Positions 12,310 through 23,699 of a stretch of 64,000 nt of DNA are shown here, in pieces. Under the pieces are notes generated by a model, which ran no database searches, was not told the DNA's origin, and worked only from the letters and a program-made list of their open reading frames with translations. The DNA is from Neodontobutis hainanensis (taxonomy: Eukaryota > Chordata > Actinopteri > Gobiiformes > Odontobutidae), in the NCBI GenBank assembly GCA_024349245.1, contig JALDNG010003464.1:17556-81555 (forward strand), written 5' to 3'. The stretch's first letter is position 1. Each line of letters opens with the position of its first letter. The position numbers and the translations under genes were made by a program.

Positions 12310-14459
12310 TCAATACCAGCACACCAACATGGGATTAGGATCTGGTTCTTTGTATCGGACACTGAGATACGCAGACACTGGCAGTGACATGTTGCTGGAG
12401 TGCATAGTGTGAACACGGCTCATGTTATCAGCGTCATAAAAGGAAAGCCCTTTAGAGGAGCAGTCCAGATAAACCCCAATCTTTCGAGGTCTGCTGGTAA
12501 CGGTCAGCTCTGTAGTTTTTTGAGCTTCACAAGCAAAATACATCTGGTTATCATATTTTAAAAAATAATCTTTGATACCCAAACACCAATAGTCTCTGTG
12601 TCCAACCTCTATCTCCCAGTAATGCTGCCCTGTGGAAAACTCATTGGTGCTGAACACATTTTGCAGTGCTGTATTGTAATCATAAAAATCAAACAGTGTC
12701 TGGCCCATTGGAGAACTTTTTTTTGGCTACTAAATACAAACGATCTCGTATCCTTTCTGCCATAGATTAAACTCCGTCTGTCATCTGACACAGTTAGAAC
12801 GTCATTGTCATTTCTGAGAGTAAGCATCTCTGCTCGGGGCTGTACCACCTGCAGCATCTCCTTCCACATGAAGAACTGCAGGTGGCTTTGGTAAGGCCCC
12901 TGGAAAACAGGGCTTTGGAACACAAAGAGATCATTTGATCTGGACCTGAATATGTCTTCGAGGCTCATTGAGCTGTTAGCCTCAGTCATGCTTTTTAAGA
13001 ATTGTTCAGAGTCAGTATTTTTTAAGAACTCTGCCCTACTCTCCCTAAGCTCTCTACACTCTGTCAGAACACGATTAATTGCATTTAAATTTTTGGTCAT
13101 ACTCTGAACAGCCTCCTCCTCTTTGTTTTTCAACTCATTTTTGATCTCATCTTCTCTTCTTCGCAGGAACTGGTGCATCTCCTCAAACTGTCTGTGAATC
13201 TGCAGAATCAACTGCCCTGACATCATTTTGGCTTTGTTTATTTCTTGCCCTTGTGTTTGCGTAAGGCTCTCTATCACATCAATTTGACCGAGAAGGTCCA
13301 CCAGGCCAAGCTCTAGGTTCTTCCTGAAAGATGCAGCAGCTTCTTTGATTGGTTTAAACGTGTGTCCGTCATGCTTCTCCCCGTCTCTGCAGATAATACA
13401 GGCAAACTGCTGATCCGTCAGGCAGAACAGTTTCAGCTTCTCATCGTGGTCTGGGCACAACCACTGGGCCCCCTGGGAAACAGAAAAAGGCCGACAAATG
13501 AGAACCATTGGGTATATATATATAAAAAAAATACTTATTCTATTTTAATTCAAGTTTAGTAGCCTTTCTTTATTGACAGAAGTTATTTGAATTAAGCAGT
13601 AATTGCCAATGATATGATACAATGTCATAAATTTCCATAAATGAGCAACTTTACAAAACAAAATATGCCACGCTCTTTGGTCCAGTGCCAGGACTAAGCT
13701 TCAGTATCTCAGACATGTTTAAAAGCTGTTTATTTAGGCCTGTCTAAATGAGAAGGGTGGGTGTTTCTTACTATATTAAATTTAGTATAATTTAGTATAG
13801 TATTTCTTACTATATTAAATTGGTTGAAAACTAGGTCATATTAACATTTGTAAAAAAAAAAATAAATAAAAACAAACAGAGTGGCTCTAAAAGGAGGACA
13901 CAGAGACAGAAAATGTTATGTAAACTTGTTATGTAAAGTCAGCAGTAGGCTATAGACAGTTTTTTGTTTGTTTGAACTAGACTTCATTATCGTTTAATAA
14001 CTGTATTAGCTAGGAAACCTTCTTTTGCAAGTTGCAGTAAACAACTGGGCCAAGCTGGCACTCTCATGACGCACACATACGAGCTCACAAAAACAACTTC
14101 CTTGTTCCTAATCCGAGCACCAAGCCTTCCACTCTGACCTACTCTACCTTTTTTAAGTGAGTTAAGACACACTGAGGAGGTTACGGTCTCACACGTCTGC
14201 TGGTTCTTACCTGTGCTGGCCCCTGCTGCTCAAACTCTTTGGCTTTCTCCGCCAGGCTTTTCAGAGTGTGGCTGGCGGGCAGACGCTTGACTTCATCAGG
14301 GGAGGGTAAAGCTGCACGACACTGCGGGCAGTTCGCGATAGAACTGTCGGTGATGCAATTTCTACAGAAAGAGTGTCCGCACAGAAAAGTGAGCGGGTCT
14401 GTGAAGACGATCAGACAAACGGAACAGGTCAGGTCTTCAGCGTAAGAAGCGTAGGACAT
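12310..14459 (-). CDS. TRIM-family E3 ubiquitin ligase (RING, B-box, coiled coil, PRY/SPRY), one frameshift
   Basis: Two exons on the minus strand. Exon 1 (14459-14211, 83 codons, phase 0) encodes a RING finger: CSVCLIVF, CGHSFCRNC and CPQC supply the Cys/His ligands for E2 binding. Exon 2 begins at 13472 after TTTCCCAG and encodes a B-box type 2 (CPDHDEKLKLFC to HDGHTF), a long coiled coil (about residues 120-240), then PRY/SPRY with LTVSDDRRSL, HYWEIEVGHRDYWCLGI and IGVYLDC, ending at 12310. Total length is about 470 residues, usual for TRIM35/NF7-like fish proteins. Such proteins ubiquitinate targets and often act in antiviral innate immunity; the target here is unknown. An A8 run (plus 12717-12724) breaks the frame between PRY and SPRY; one more A would restore it. 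This could be sequencing error or a real truncation removing SPRY. An E-box CACGTG lies at 14548-14553, upstream of the ATG. Confidence 0.85.
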
Positions 14460-14681
14460 GGCTGCTCCTCATGGATGCTCCTCCTGCTGCTGTTCTGACT
14501 GTGCACTTTTTAGAGCGCGTAACTTTCGCTTCGTAAGCTCCTGTTATCACGTGACAGGAGAAGGGCTTCCGATTATGAATTGTATTGACATGGTGAATAA
14601 ATAAATAAATAAATAAATAGTCGGCTATATGTTTCTAATGAGCAATAAATGAACGCCAGATGCATTGGAGTGCACAAATTG

Positions 14682-15140
14682 TGTTGCACCAGTGGCAAAT
14701 TTCTGAACAAAAAGCAAAATCACATTCAACTAGCCAAAAGCAGCCACTTACTGGAACAATAAACCTTGGTTATAGTCTAGCAACATAAATATATTACAAA
14801 CTGTAAAATAACAATACCTTAATACTGTCATGTGTGGTTGAAAAAAGAATTATATTATTGTGGAATAAGTTTGAGAGAAAACAACAGATGTCTTTTGGTG
14901 ATCTATTTAAGGAAAAAGGAAAATAGAATTCAGAGACAGCTTTTGCAAAAGGAGGAATGGGCATACAAATCTGTCTGTGTACAGAGTTGCATGAACAGTC
15001 CCAATGTTAACTAGGCAGGCTTAGAATTTCTAACATGAAAGACAATTTTATCAGTGCATAAAAAACAGCGCATATCATTCTGCTGCGGTCAAGGACAGCA
15101 CAGAGCATGTGAAAGAGGAAAATATCATTTTCCCATTACA
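14682..15140 (-). mobile_element. Candidate 3' LTR of the ERV, immediately upstream of TRIM
   Basis: On the minus strand a purine tract (AAAAGGAGGGAAT, plus 15141-15158) is followed by TGTAATGGGAAAATG. A CA-type end (GGTGCAACA) is available at 14682, giving an LTR of about 460 bp. It lies downstream of the pol and env-like remnants of a minus-strand retrovirus, in the expected order. The left edge is inferred only from the TG...CA rule; no partner LTR was found in the window. It lies about 220 bp upstream of the TRIM start codon, in the same orientation. Confidence 0.45.
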
Positions 15141-15550
15141 ATTCCCTCCTTTTGATCAAACACAATTGATCAACCAAAATCAATCAAAACTCAATTAGGT
15201 TACAAAACATAAATCAAATTAACCTTAACTTTGTGAGTTGTAGTACAGTTGTGGTGCCGAAAAACCCAGCCGAGGGCTGACTAAATCAAGTAGAAACATT
15301 TCATACCATCAGTAGCTGACCTAACGCTGGGAAAAGAACACCACAGCCCCTCCCTCACAGGCGGCATAACTCACTAAGGTTAAACATAAGCATTAGACGA
15401 AAAATATTCACAAAACAAATCATTTTGTAAAACTTAAAAACCTTCAAGTCAATTAAGACTTTACCTCAAAGAAAGCATTAGTGAAAAAAATTAAAAACAC
15501 CGCATGTAAGTCCACAATTTTAGCCTTAGCGTGTCTAAAAAAACTAAAAT

Positions 15551-15808
15551 TTAAATTATCAGGTTCAAAAGTTGATTAGCTGTGATTGTGTCATTGTAAT
15601 AGACACGGCCGAACACGGTGGGGGTTGTCAGAGGCGTGGTCAGACTTGGCAGAGTTGTGTTGGTAGTAGAATGGGAAGTGTCGTCAGTTAATAGCCAGAG
15701 TAGAGATATTACAATAAGTAAAGATAAAAGTAACAAAAAGCACGTGGTTCCCCTTAGACCACACAAGCCTGGGAGTCTAAACGGAGGCCAAGGATGATGT
15801 CCGTCCAT
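15551..15808 (-). pseudogene. ERV env-like N-terminal fragment
   Basis: An 85-codon minus-strand frame starts with a Met, a short polar segment, then a long hydrophobic stretch (CFLLLLSLLIVISLLWLL). It continues with Thr/Ser-rich sequence containing possible N-glycosylation sites (NTT, NDT). Its position, between pol remnants and the polypurine tract of the same orientation, fits the start of a retroviral envelope with a signal or anchor segment. No surface/transmembrane cleavage site or fusion peptide remains; the rest of env is missing. Assignment rests mainly on position. Confidence 0.4.
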
Positions 15809-15983
15809 TTTTAATGTTCAAAGATCTGTTCAATAACAGCAATAATAAAATGATAGTAACAAATAAAATTAAATTAAGCAGTTATCATAACATTAACATG
15901 CATGAGTATGTAATGATTGTTTAATAAATCTTCAAAATTTAATCATTAGAGCAATTTTAAAAGCAATAAAGAACCCCCCCCAA

Positions 15984-16018
<35 letters not shown>

Positions 16019-16024
<6 letters not shown>

Positions 16025-16410
16025 TTAGCACTCCTGCCTCACAGCAAGAAGGTCGTGAGTTCAAAACCCAGCCGGCTCAAACATTCTCGGCCGACTCCGG
16101 TCTTTCTGTGAGGAGTCTGCATGTCCTCCACGTGTTACCGTGGGTTCTCTGTACTCGGCTTCCTCCCACCGTCCAAAGACATGCATGTACAGGTTAATCG
16201 GCAACTCTAAAGTGTCCCTAGTGAATGAATGTGAGAGTGAACGGTTGTCTGTCAATGTTTGTCTCTATATGTCAGCCCTGCGACTAACTGGCCACTGTCC
16301 AGGGTGTACCCGCCTCAGGCCCAAAGCTGCTGGGATAGGCTCCAGTCACCCGCGACCCCTAACGGGACAAAGCGGTAGAAAATGAATGAATGAATGAATG
16401 AATGAATGAA

Positions 16411-16413
<3 letters not shown>
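16019..16413 (+). mobile_element. Fish SINE/RTE-tail-type interspersed repeat with ATGA tail
   Basis: The block runs from GTTAGCACTCCTGCCTCACAG through AAGGTCGTGAGTTC and TCCAAAGACATGCATG to GGGATAGGCTCCAG and GGGACAAAGCGG, and ends in (ATGA)n. This is a very common fish interspersed repeat; degraded relatives occur at 28612-28755, 32690-32940, 46768-46975 and in the duplicated segment. It inserted between the env-like and pol parts of the ERV remnant. The exact family name is not certain from memory. Confidence 0.75.

Positions 16414-16486
<73 letters not shown>
16381..16486 (+). repeat. (ATGA)n followed by (TA)n microsatellite
   Basis: About eight ATGA units run directly into roughly 35 TA units and then a short CA run. 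It grew from the tail of the preceding SINE. A second (AT)n run precedes the SINE at about 15987-16014. Reading frames across it are artefacts. Confidence 0.95.
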
Positions 16487-16494
<8 letters not shown>

Positions 16495-16852
16495 ATATAT
16501 ATACACATATATATTTGTCAGTATAAAACTGGTCATCAGTGATGTGAGGAACTGTGGGACAGATGAGTGTGTCACATGTTATAGTTACGCTGTTGAATTT
16601 GCTGTAAACGGTCAGCTCTATTTCATATTACAGACAGAGTCTGTCATGAACTTGATTGTAGGTGGGACCAGCTCTCGGCACTGGTCTCAACGTTGAACTG
16701 CGTTTACCAGAGCAGTTTCAGTGGAGGAGGTGAGCCAAAATCTCACCCCAGTCTTCCCACGTAGTCAACGATGGAGGTAGAGCTAAGGTCTCACCTCAGA
16801 TCTCCCACGTAGGAGCTTGTTCTCGGGACAAGCCTCTTACTTTTGTGATCAT

Positions 16853-18760
16853 TCACTGGGTCCCCTCTTTGACAGTGGGGGAGCAGTTGACGAGCTGGTC
16901 AGGTGGAGGAATCTTCTTGCAGTGTTGTGCATGGATCCAAGGGGCTCTTTCTGCGACCTTCACAGCCGTGTGGGTCGTGAGCAGGATCTGATAGGGCCCA
17001 CACCAGGGTTTGTCTCTCCAGCTGCGCTTCCTCAGGTTTCTCACCAGGATATAGTCGGCAGGCTGGAGTTTGTGGAACTGGTGGGTGGCCGGTTTGGGCA
17101 GGGAATCAAGCACCTGAGATCTAATATCAGAGAGAACATTAAAGTGAAATATAATAGGATATCATTGGGTCTGGCAGAGTACTATCGGCCAGTGCTGCAG
17201 GTTTAGATGGGGTCCAAACCCAATTCCAGGAGGTAGTCCAAACACTATCTCAAAGGGAGAAAGGTTATTTCGCACACGCACTCTCATCCTCAGGTACATC
17301 AAAGCAATATTCAGACATTTCACCCAGGTTTTACCTGTTGATTCAGATATTTTTGCCAATTTGCGTTTCAGAGTGCCATTTTCTCTTTCTACAGCTCCTC
17401 CAGAAGCTGGATGGTAGGAGCAATGAGTTTTCAGGTCAAATTTAAGGTGTTCACTCAGTGTTTTCAGAATGTCATTTACAAAATGAGTACCGTTATCACT
17501 CGTAATTAGGTTCGGAAGTCCCCAGCGAGGAATTATTTCGCTTAAGAGGATTTTTGCTACTGAGTGCAGTGTTTTGTTGGGAATGCTTCTACCCACTTTG
17601 AAAACATGTCAACTATTACAAGACAGTATTTCTTACCTTCTCAGGGTGTTAACTCAGTGAAGTCCATTTGAATGTGGCCAAAAGGCCTGGAGTTGGGTTT
17701 GTGACCTCCAACGTCTGTTTTTCTGTTTTGTTGTAGGAGTTACCTTTAGAATTGTTGGTTAAGCAGATGAAGCATTTTGAGCAAAAATCTTACAGTAAAC
17801 CAATGTCTTTGAAGGTCTTTTCTCATTCCCTCTTTGATACATGGTCAACACCATGTAACAATTTTGCAAAAGGCAGGAAGAGGGCTTGAGGAAGACATGG
17901 ATTGCCATTAGGGCCCATCCAAACACCATTTGTGTTTGTACAGTTTTTCTTTTTCCAAGCAGCTTTGTCTGCTGGAGTGGAGATGCGAGCCAAATCAGAG
18001 AGTGAAACAATGTCAGAGTGAGTACAAGTTTGATCCGTTGTCTGGGAGAGTAATGTAACAACGTAGGATGTGAGTGACGCTGCTTTTGCAGCTGCGTCTG
18101 TTCGTGCATTACCTAGAGAGACTGTGTCTTTGGCAGAGGTATGTGCAGAACACTGCCACGGCGGATGGGAGTAGCACTGCATCTAAGAGATCAGAAATCA
18201 AATCTTTGTGTGAAATGGGTTTGCCATCAGATTTGAGGAATTTTCTGTGGCGCCAAAGTGCTGCGTGCTTGTGTAGAACACCAAATGCATATTGACTGTC
18301 TGTCTAAAACTGTTTTACCAGATGCCAACTGACAGGCTTTGGTCAGGGCAATTAGTTCTGCTGCTTGCGCTGATAACCGAGGACTGAGTGGAGATGACGT
18401 CACCGTTGAATGATCGTCCACAACTGCATATCCAACGTGTGCAGTATTGGTGGTTGGGTCCTTGGAAGCTGAACCATCTACTTAACCAACTTTACTGACT
18501 CTAAAAGCTTTTAATATAAAAGTTGTGATTCTGTGTATTCCTTCCAATAACGCACAAATACTTTCTTTGTACCATAACAGCACACAGTCCCTGGGGTGGA
18601 AAAAGGACTGTGTTTTGTGATTTTAAAATAAACATGGACTGGGGTTGAACCTGAGCTTGCCGTGCGGATGTGCCGTATAGAAGGAAAGCTTGCTGCAGAA
18701 AAGGTTGCGGTAGATCCCCATCTTTTGTGGTGTGCCTTTAAAGAACCATGTTAATATTAG
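16853..18760 (-). pseudogene. Endogenous retrovirus pol remnant (RNase H and integrase)
   Basis: Minus-strand order matches retroviral pol. About 18750-18500 is a degenerate RT end. RNase H follows with VDGSASKDPTT, SAQAAELIALTKAC (18227-18421) and LGNARTDAAAKAAS (17823-18182). The integrase core shows QMDFTE near 17675, then ITSDNGTHF and the VEREN block (17162-17596). The integrase C-terminus has WCGPYQILLTT and AVKV...WIHAQHCK (16853-17113), a gammaretrovirus-like arrangement. At least four frameshifts or stops interrupt it. The protease, gag and 5' LTR are absent, so this is a truncated, inactive provirus. It shares orientation with the LTR at 14682-15140. Confidence 0.85.
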
Positions 18761-18890
18761 CTCTTACTGGATGGCTATATTAATTGTCAAAGCTTCTTTT
18801 CAGAACTCGTATACAGTTGTAGTTGGCTTCCATCCAAATAAAGAACAAACAATTGAAATCATCATTATGAAACCTGATAAAGTCAGAAAG

Positions 18891-19592
18891 GTACCTCCAA
18901 GGTCCTTATCACATCAAACTATAAAATTATCCAAACATAAAAGTGGGCCAGCAGATCCATAACCTGTTTCCACAGAAAGGGTCTGCTGGACAACTTCTGA
19001 AAATCTACTTTAATCTGAAAGTTTAAATTTAATTAGACTAAATAGTGCTTTTCCAGAAAAGTCATGCCACTAATATTTCGTTTATTATTTCTTTTAAACT
19101 CATCTTTTAACTGTATTAAACCACTGTTGTTATAGCATTATGTTAACCCGTATCAGGTTAACGCAGCCTCATCACTTTAAATACAGTTTTGGTTAACTCT
19201 TCTTCTCCCCTGTTGAGACATACCCATGGCTCAATAAACTAAAAAAATGTAGTCCTATAAAATACAAGAACTGTTTTTGCTCATTAAATCTTTGTGTTTG
19301 TTAGTTCATCAATTTGTATCTGTATGTATTTATCTTTTCTATTTTCTCCTCACCTGCAAATATGATAAATTTGAACTTAGTTGGGACAAACAAATTCTTT
19401 ATATAACTCATAAATAGTTTTGCATGTTTTTTGGTTCACACGCTTTTTGAAGTCTTTCTCCGAATATTGCATTATTTCCTTCAATTTAATGTATATAATA
19501 ATCTTTAATAATTTATTTTCTTTTACTTTTACATTTTCTTTGTCATCCATGAGCCAGACTCAGTAACTGGGCAGTGTGCATGCTCTGGCCAC
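18891..19592 (+). repeat. Direct repeat, copy 2 (pair with 10178-10934)
   Basis: Begins at ACCTCCAAGGTCCTTATCAC and ends at GCATGCTCTGGCCACA, matching copy 1 throughout with point changes and deletions. The block has no coding capacity. It may be the two ends of an older tandem duplication that later received the ERV and the LTR. Confidence 0.9.
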
Positions 19593-20989
19593 ATTGCTTT
19601 CCCCCAAAATACCATCATCCTTGTGATTGTCGAGCAGGAAAAACTATACATCATTTTCAACAAAGCTCTGTGTAAGTTTGGGCTTTATTTACTTTTACTT
19701 TTAAAATCCCCACATATAAAAATCTTTAGGATTTTGTTCAGTAAGATTTGTTCCATACTAGAACTCGGTTTTACAACCAAGTGCTCTATAAATACAATAA
19801 ACCTTTTTGTTTTTGAACCGTAACATATTTAAACAGATTATCAGTTGTTGATGTTTCTGTCAATTTGGCATTGAGATTCTTGTCCACATAAGGAATGTTT
19901 TAACTCACCAGATTGAAAATTTACATTACAGTTTAAATCTTTGTTGTATAGATGACACCCATCAGCATCTATTTTAGTGTCAGGTATTGTACCTTGATTA
20001 TAAAATACCATTTTAACCCTTTAAGCCCAAGGCCTATTTTCAAGACCACTGCTCGAAAAATCCATACCCATAAAGAAATTACTATATTTCAGCAAACATA
20101 AGGTGTATTTGAATAATTTTATAATTTGTCATTGTAAAGGGAACATTGTGTAGATTTGTTAAAAAGTGTTATTATATAAATAAATATGTGTTACTAATAA
20201 AGAGAAAATGAAGATGGCACACAGCTAAATGTATTTTTTTTAGTTCCACCTAAAAAAACTGTATTTTATAATGAGTAACTCTTTGGAATGCTGCTGCTGA
20301 AACTTCTTTACTTCATAACATATAAATAAAACATGTTAACATTATCCCTGCAAAGTTTTAAACTGATAATGTGAATCAGAATAAAACCGTCTTCATTTCA
20401 GTTTTGCTAATTACTTGAGCAATTATTTTTCTTATATTTTTCCTTTATTTAAAGGTTTATGAAACCATATACAGTGCAATCTTTTTCTGTCACTGACATT
20501 TCCAACAAAGCATTTATTGCAACATTAAAAAGGTATATTTAATGTAAAGGGTCTCCAAATGACAGTGGAGACAAAAGTCCAGCTTCTTTAAAAAAATAAA
20601 AAATAAAACCTTTTCTAGCTCAAGAGAGCTAGAAAAGTATATGGATAAGCATATAAACTGGAGCAGGAGTGAGAGCATAAAATATAAAATACAATTAATA
20701 TGACAACTTGCAAATGTATCTGCTACTGAAGCCTAGTAATGCACAGAACACTTTATTTGATTGCATTGTTGTTATTAAGCAGTGATTTGCCCAAAATGTT
20801 TTACAACTAAATGAGGCTAAAACTGAATGTTTTGTGTTTTGAGGGTTGACTGAGTTGACTGAATCTGGCACATTGCCTTCAATATCCAGACTGCACAAAA
20901 GTTAAGAGTGATTTTTGACAGTCCCATGAAACAAATTGACAAAGTTGTCAGACAAAGCTTGTTTTCAGCTTTGTCTTCTGGCCAAAGTC
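19593..20989. other. Intergenic, nothing recognised apart from a hairpin
   Basis: AT-rich sequence with no gene or known repeat that I can support. It contains a perfect short inverted repeat at 20610-20637. Confidence 0.5.
20610..20637. repeat. Perfect 12-bp inverted repeat with 4-nt loop
   Basis: CTTTTCTAGCTC, loop AAGA, GAGCTAGAAAAG. It follows an A-rich stretch. No flanking gene suggests a regulatory role. Confidence 0.9.
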
Positions 20990-21480
20990 AAGTCTTTTCT
21001 GAGCTGCTGTGACCTTGACAAAGCTATCCAGGCTCTGATTAGCTCATGAATAGATTACTGCAATGCTCTGTGTGCTTGTGTCTTCCAGGCTTATCTTCAA
21101 CTTGTTCAAAATACTGCTGGCCACTTTTTAACTTGCACTAAGACAGCACATCACTCATGTCCATTAATCCCTTCCAGTCCATTTTAGAATTGATTTTAAA
21201 CTTTTTGTGTTCATTTTTCAAGCTCTTAATGGCCTCACCGTATCTTATTTATCTGAGATGCTAACTGTCTGTGAGTGTGGGAGGGCGTTGAGCCCCTCCG
21301 ACCAACTGTTGCTCAAAGTACCCAGGTCAAAGCTGACTGAGCCTTTTCAGCTGCTGCACCTAGGCTCTGAAATAAGCTCACCACTGACCTCCGTTTCACC
21401 TTTTTTCCTCTCAGCCCAGTCCAGGAACTTCTTTCTGAAAAGGGATGTCTCATTGTGTTCTGATAGACGACCAAACAGTG
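20990..21480 (+). mobile_element. LINE reverse-transcriptase C-terminal fragment
   Basis: The plus strand decodes, with frameshifts, to DYCNALCACVFQAYLQLVQN near 21055-21115. It continues toward a degenerate PRLWNKL block around 21360-21375 and ends in decayed C-terminal sequence. This order is that of L2/CR1-type ORF2 downstream of the catalytic palm. It is dead and 5'-truncated. Confidence 0.7.
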
Positions 21481-21871
21481 TCCAGCTTGGACGTCCCTCC
21501 CCCTTCCTATTTATAAGACACAGAAAGAAATTGTATTTTCTTACATAGTATTGTTTTGATTCAATGAGGAGGTGTAATTCCAGGGCTGAACCACTAGAGG
21601 TTACAGTAAGACAACTGTGAAAGGTGAGTCTATAATTGCACTTACTGTGGTGCATCATATTTTGTGCAGGAGGCATCCAAAGGGTTCACTCTGCAGTTTG
21701 TGTAATCAAAACTGCCACTGTAGAGCTGTTTACCCAGTTTCACAGCAACCTTCCTGTCACTTAAGGCCACGTCTTTTCCATGACAAAAATAGACTTCACT
21801 CCCAAAATTAAAGACAAGCTGTATAACTTTTTCCCCAGAAATAATGATTAAAGATCACATTTGCTCTCGTA

Positions 21872-21907
21872 CAGCTCATCTTCTTCAGGCTCACCAGTCC
21901 CTGTGAC

Positions 21908-21963
<56 letters not shown>

Positions 21964-22086
21964 TGGTGAGTATATGTACAACGTTTCACCATTTCTGATT
22001 GTATCTATGTTAAATCTGTTTGTACCTCTGTATTTATCCTTTCCACATCTTCACAGCTCATCTTCTTCAGGCTCACCAGTCCCTGT

Positions 22087-22181
<95 letters not shown>

Positions 22182-22273
22182 TGGTGAGTATATGTACAAC
22201 GTTTCACCATTTCTGATTGTTCTGATTATCTATGTTAAATCTGTTTGTACCTCTGTATTTATCCTTTCCACCC
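21872..22273 (+). repeat. Tandem duplication (unit about 182 bp) carrying (CA)n tracts
   Basis: The unit starting AGCTCATCTTCTTCAGGCTC is present at 21873 and again at 22055. Each contains a CA run (about 21905-21960 and 22086-22179) followed by the same GAATGGTGAGTATATG flank. The CA tracts differ greatly in length between units. Open frames through the tracts are artefacts. Confidence 0.9.
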
Positions 22274-22654
22274 AGCAAGGTCCAGAACTCTTTGCCCCAC
22301 CTGCTGTCCTTATTGATGCCCTCCTCCAGCACGGTCCCCTGAGGGGCTTTACACCCAAGGTCTTTGCTTTAACAAATGCTGCCATCGCTGAAGTCTGTTA
22401 ACACAAGGACAACAATCTTATATATATTGAACTGCTCTTTCAAGGCGGCCAATGCTTTGTTACAATATGGCTCTCACATTCTGCCCGTGTCACTGTTCAT
22501 GCACATCAGGTCTGTTCTATTAGCTCTGTCACACTTCACACACACGCACCTCCAGTGGGCCCACCACCTGCAGGAGGAACCGTAAGGGGCCGGTGCAATG
22601 TGGATTGGGTGGCAGTCAAAGGCGGGGGCCTCGGCAACCTAATCCCCGGACACA

Positions 22655-23690
22655 GAATCTGGCGCTAGGTACATGGAATGTCATCTCGCTGGCGGGAAGG
22701 AGCCTGAGCCTGTGCGGGAGGTTGAGCAATACCAACTAGAGATAGTCGGGCGCACCTTCACTCACAGCTTGGGCTCTGGAACCCAACTCTTTGAGAGAGG
22801 CTGGACTCTCCACTACTCTGGAGTTGCCTGCAGTGAGAGGAGGCTGGATGGTGTGGGCTTGCTCACAGACCCCCAGCTCAGCCGCCATGTGTTGGAGTTC
22901 AACCCGGTAAATGAGAGGGTCGCTTCCCTGCACCTTCGGGTCAGGGATAGGTCGCTCACTGTTGTTTGTTCTTACAGGCCTTGGAGTCTTTTGGATGGGT
23001 GCTGGAAAGTGCTCTGACCGGGGACTCCGTCATTCTACCGGGGGACATCAAAGCTCACGTGGACAGCAACAGTGACACCTGGAGAGGCGTGATTGGGAGG
23101 AACGGCCCCCCAGCTCTGAACCCAAGCGGTGTTCTGGTATTGGACTTCTGCGCTAGTCACAGTTTGTCCATAACGAACACCATGTTCAAGCATAAGGGTG
23201 TCCATCAGTGCACGTGGCACCAGGACACCCTAGGCCGGAGGTCGACTTTGTAGTTGCTTCATCTGTTAACTGATCACCACCTCACCACCTGGTGGTAAAT
23301 TGGTTCCGATAGCAGGGGAGAGCGCTGGACAGACTTGGCAGACTCAAACGTACTGTTAAGGTCGTACTGCCTAATGCTTCGAATGGTTTGTCACCATTCC
23401 AGTGTGTCTTCGGATACCAGCCACCTTTGTTTCCTGCTTTAGAACAAGAGGTCAGTGTTTCATCTTCCCTGGCCACAGTGCGCCACTGCCGCTGCATGTG
23501 GAGTTGGGCTTGTGAAGCCCTTTAAAAGAGTTTTGAGTGCTACAAGGGAGTCGTTGATCGTAAGAGGGCCGCCTCAACTTACCGGGCTGGACAGAAGGTG
23601 TGGCTATGCATTACGGGTAGAGTACTGTAAGTTAGCACTGCGTTTCATGGGTCCTTTCCTGTGTCCTGAGTCATTAATCCTGTTGCTGTC
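22655..23690 (+). mobile_element. LINE endonuclease fragment, decayed
   Basis: The plus strand encodes an AP-endonuclease-like region. LVREVEQYQLEIVGRT and GSGTQLFERGWTLHYSGVA lie in 22673-23017. The frame then shifts to 22966-23253, where GDSVILPGDIKAHVDSNSDT occupies the place of the GDFNAHV catalytic block and is followed by HKGVHQCTWHQD. The GDFN motif has become GDIK, so the catalytic Asn is lost. Sequence beyond 23270 is more decayed. This is a widespread fish non-LTR endonuclease; I cannot fix its clade. Confidence 0.8.
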
Positions 23691-23699
23691 AGGCTACTA

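Noticed and set aside
16315..16696. Long Tyr/Ile-repeat frames on both strands
   Set aside because: They are translations of the (TA)n and (ATGA)n microsatellite.
21974..22216. Thr-His and Val-Cys repeat frames
   Set aside because: They are translations of the CA tract on either strand.
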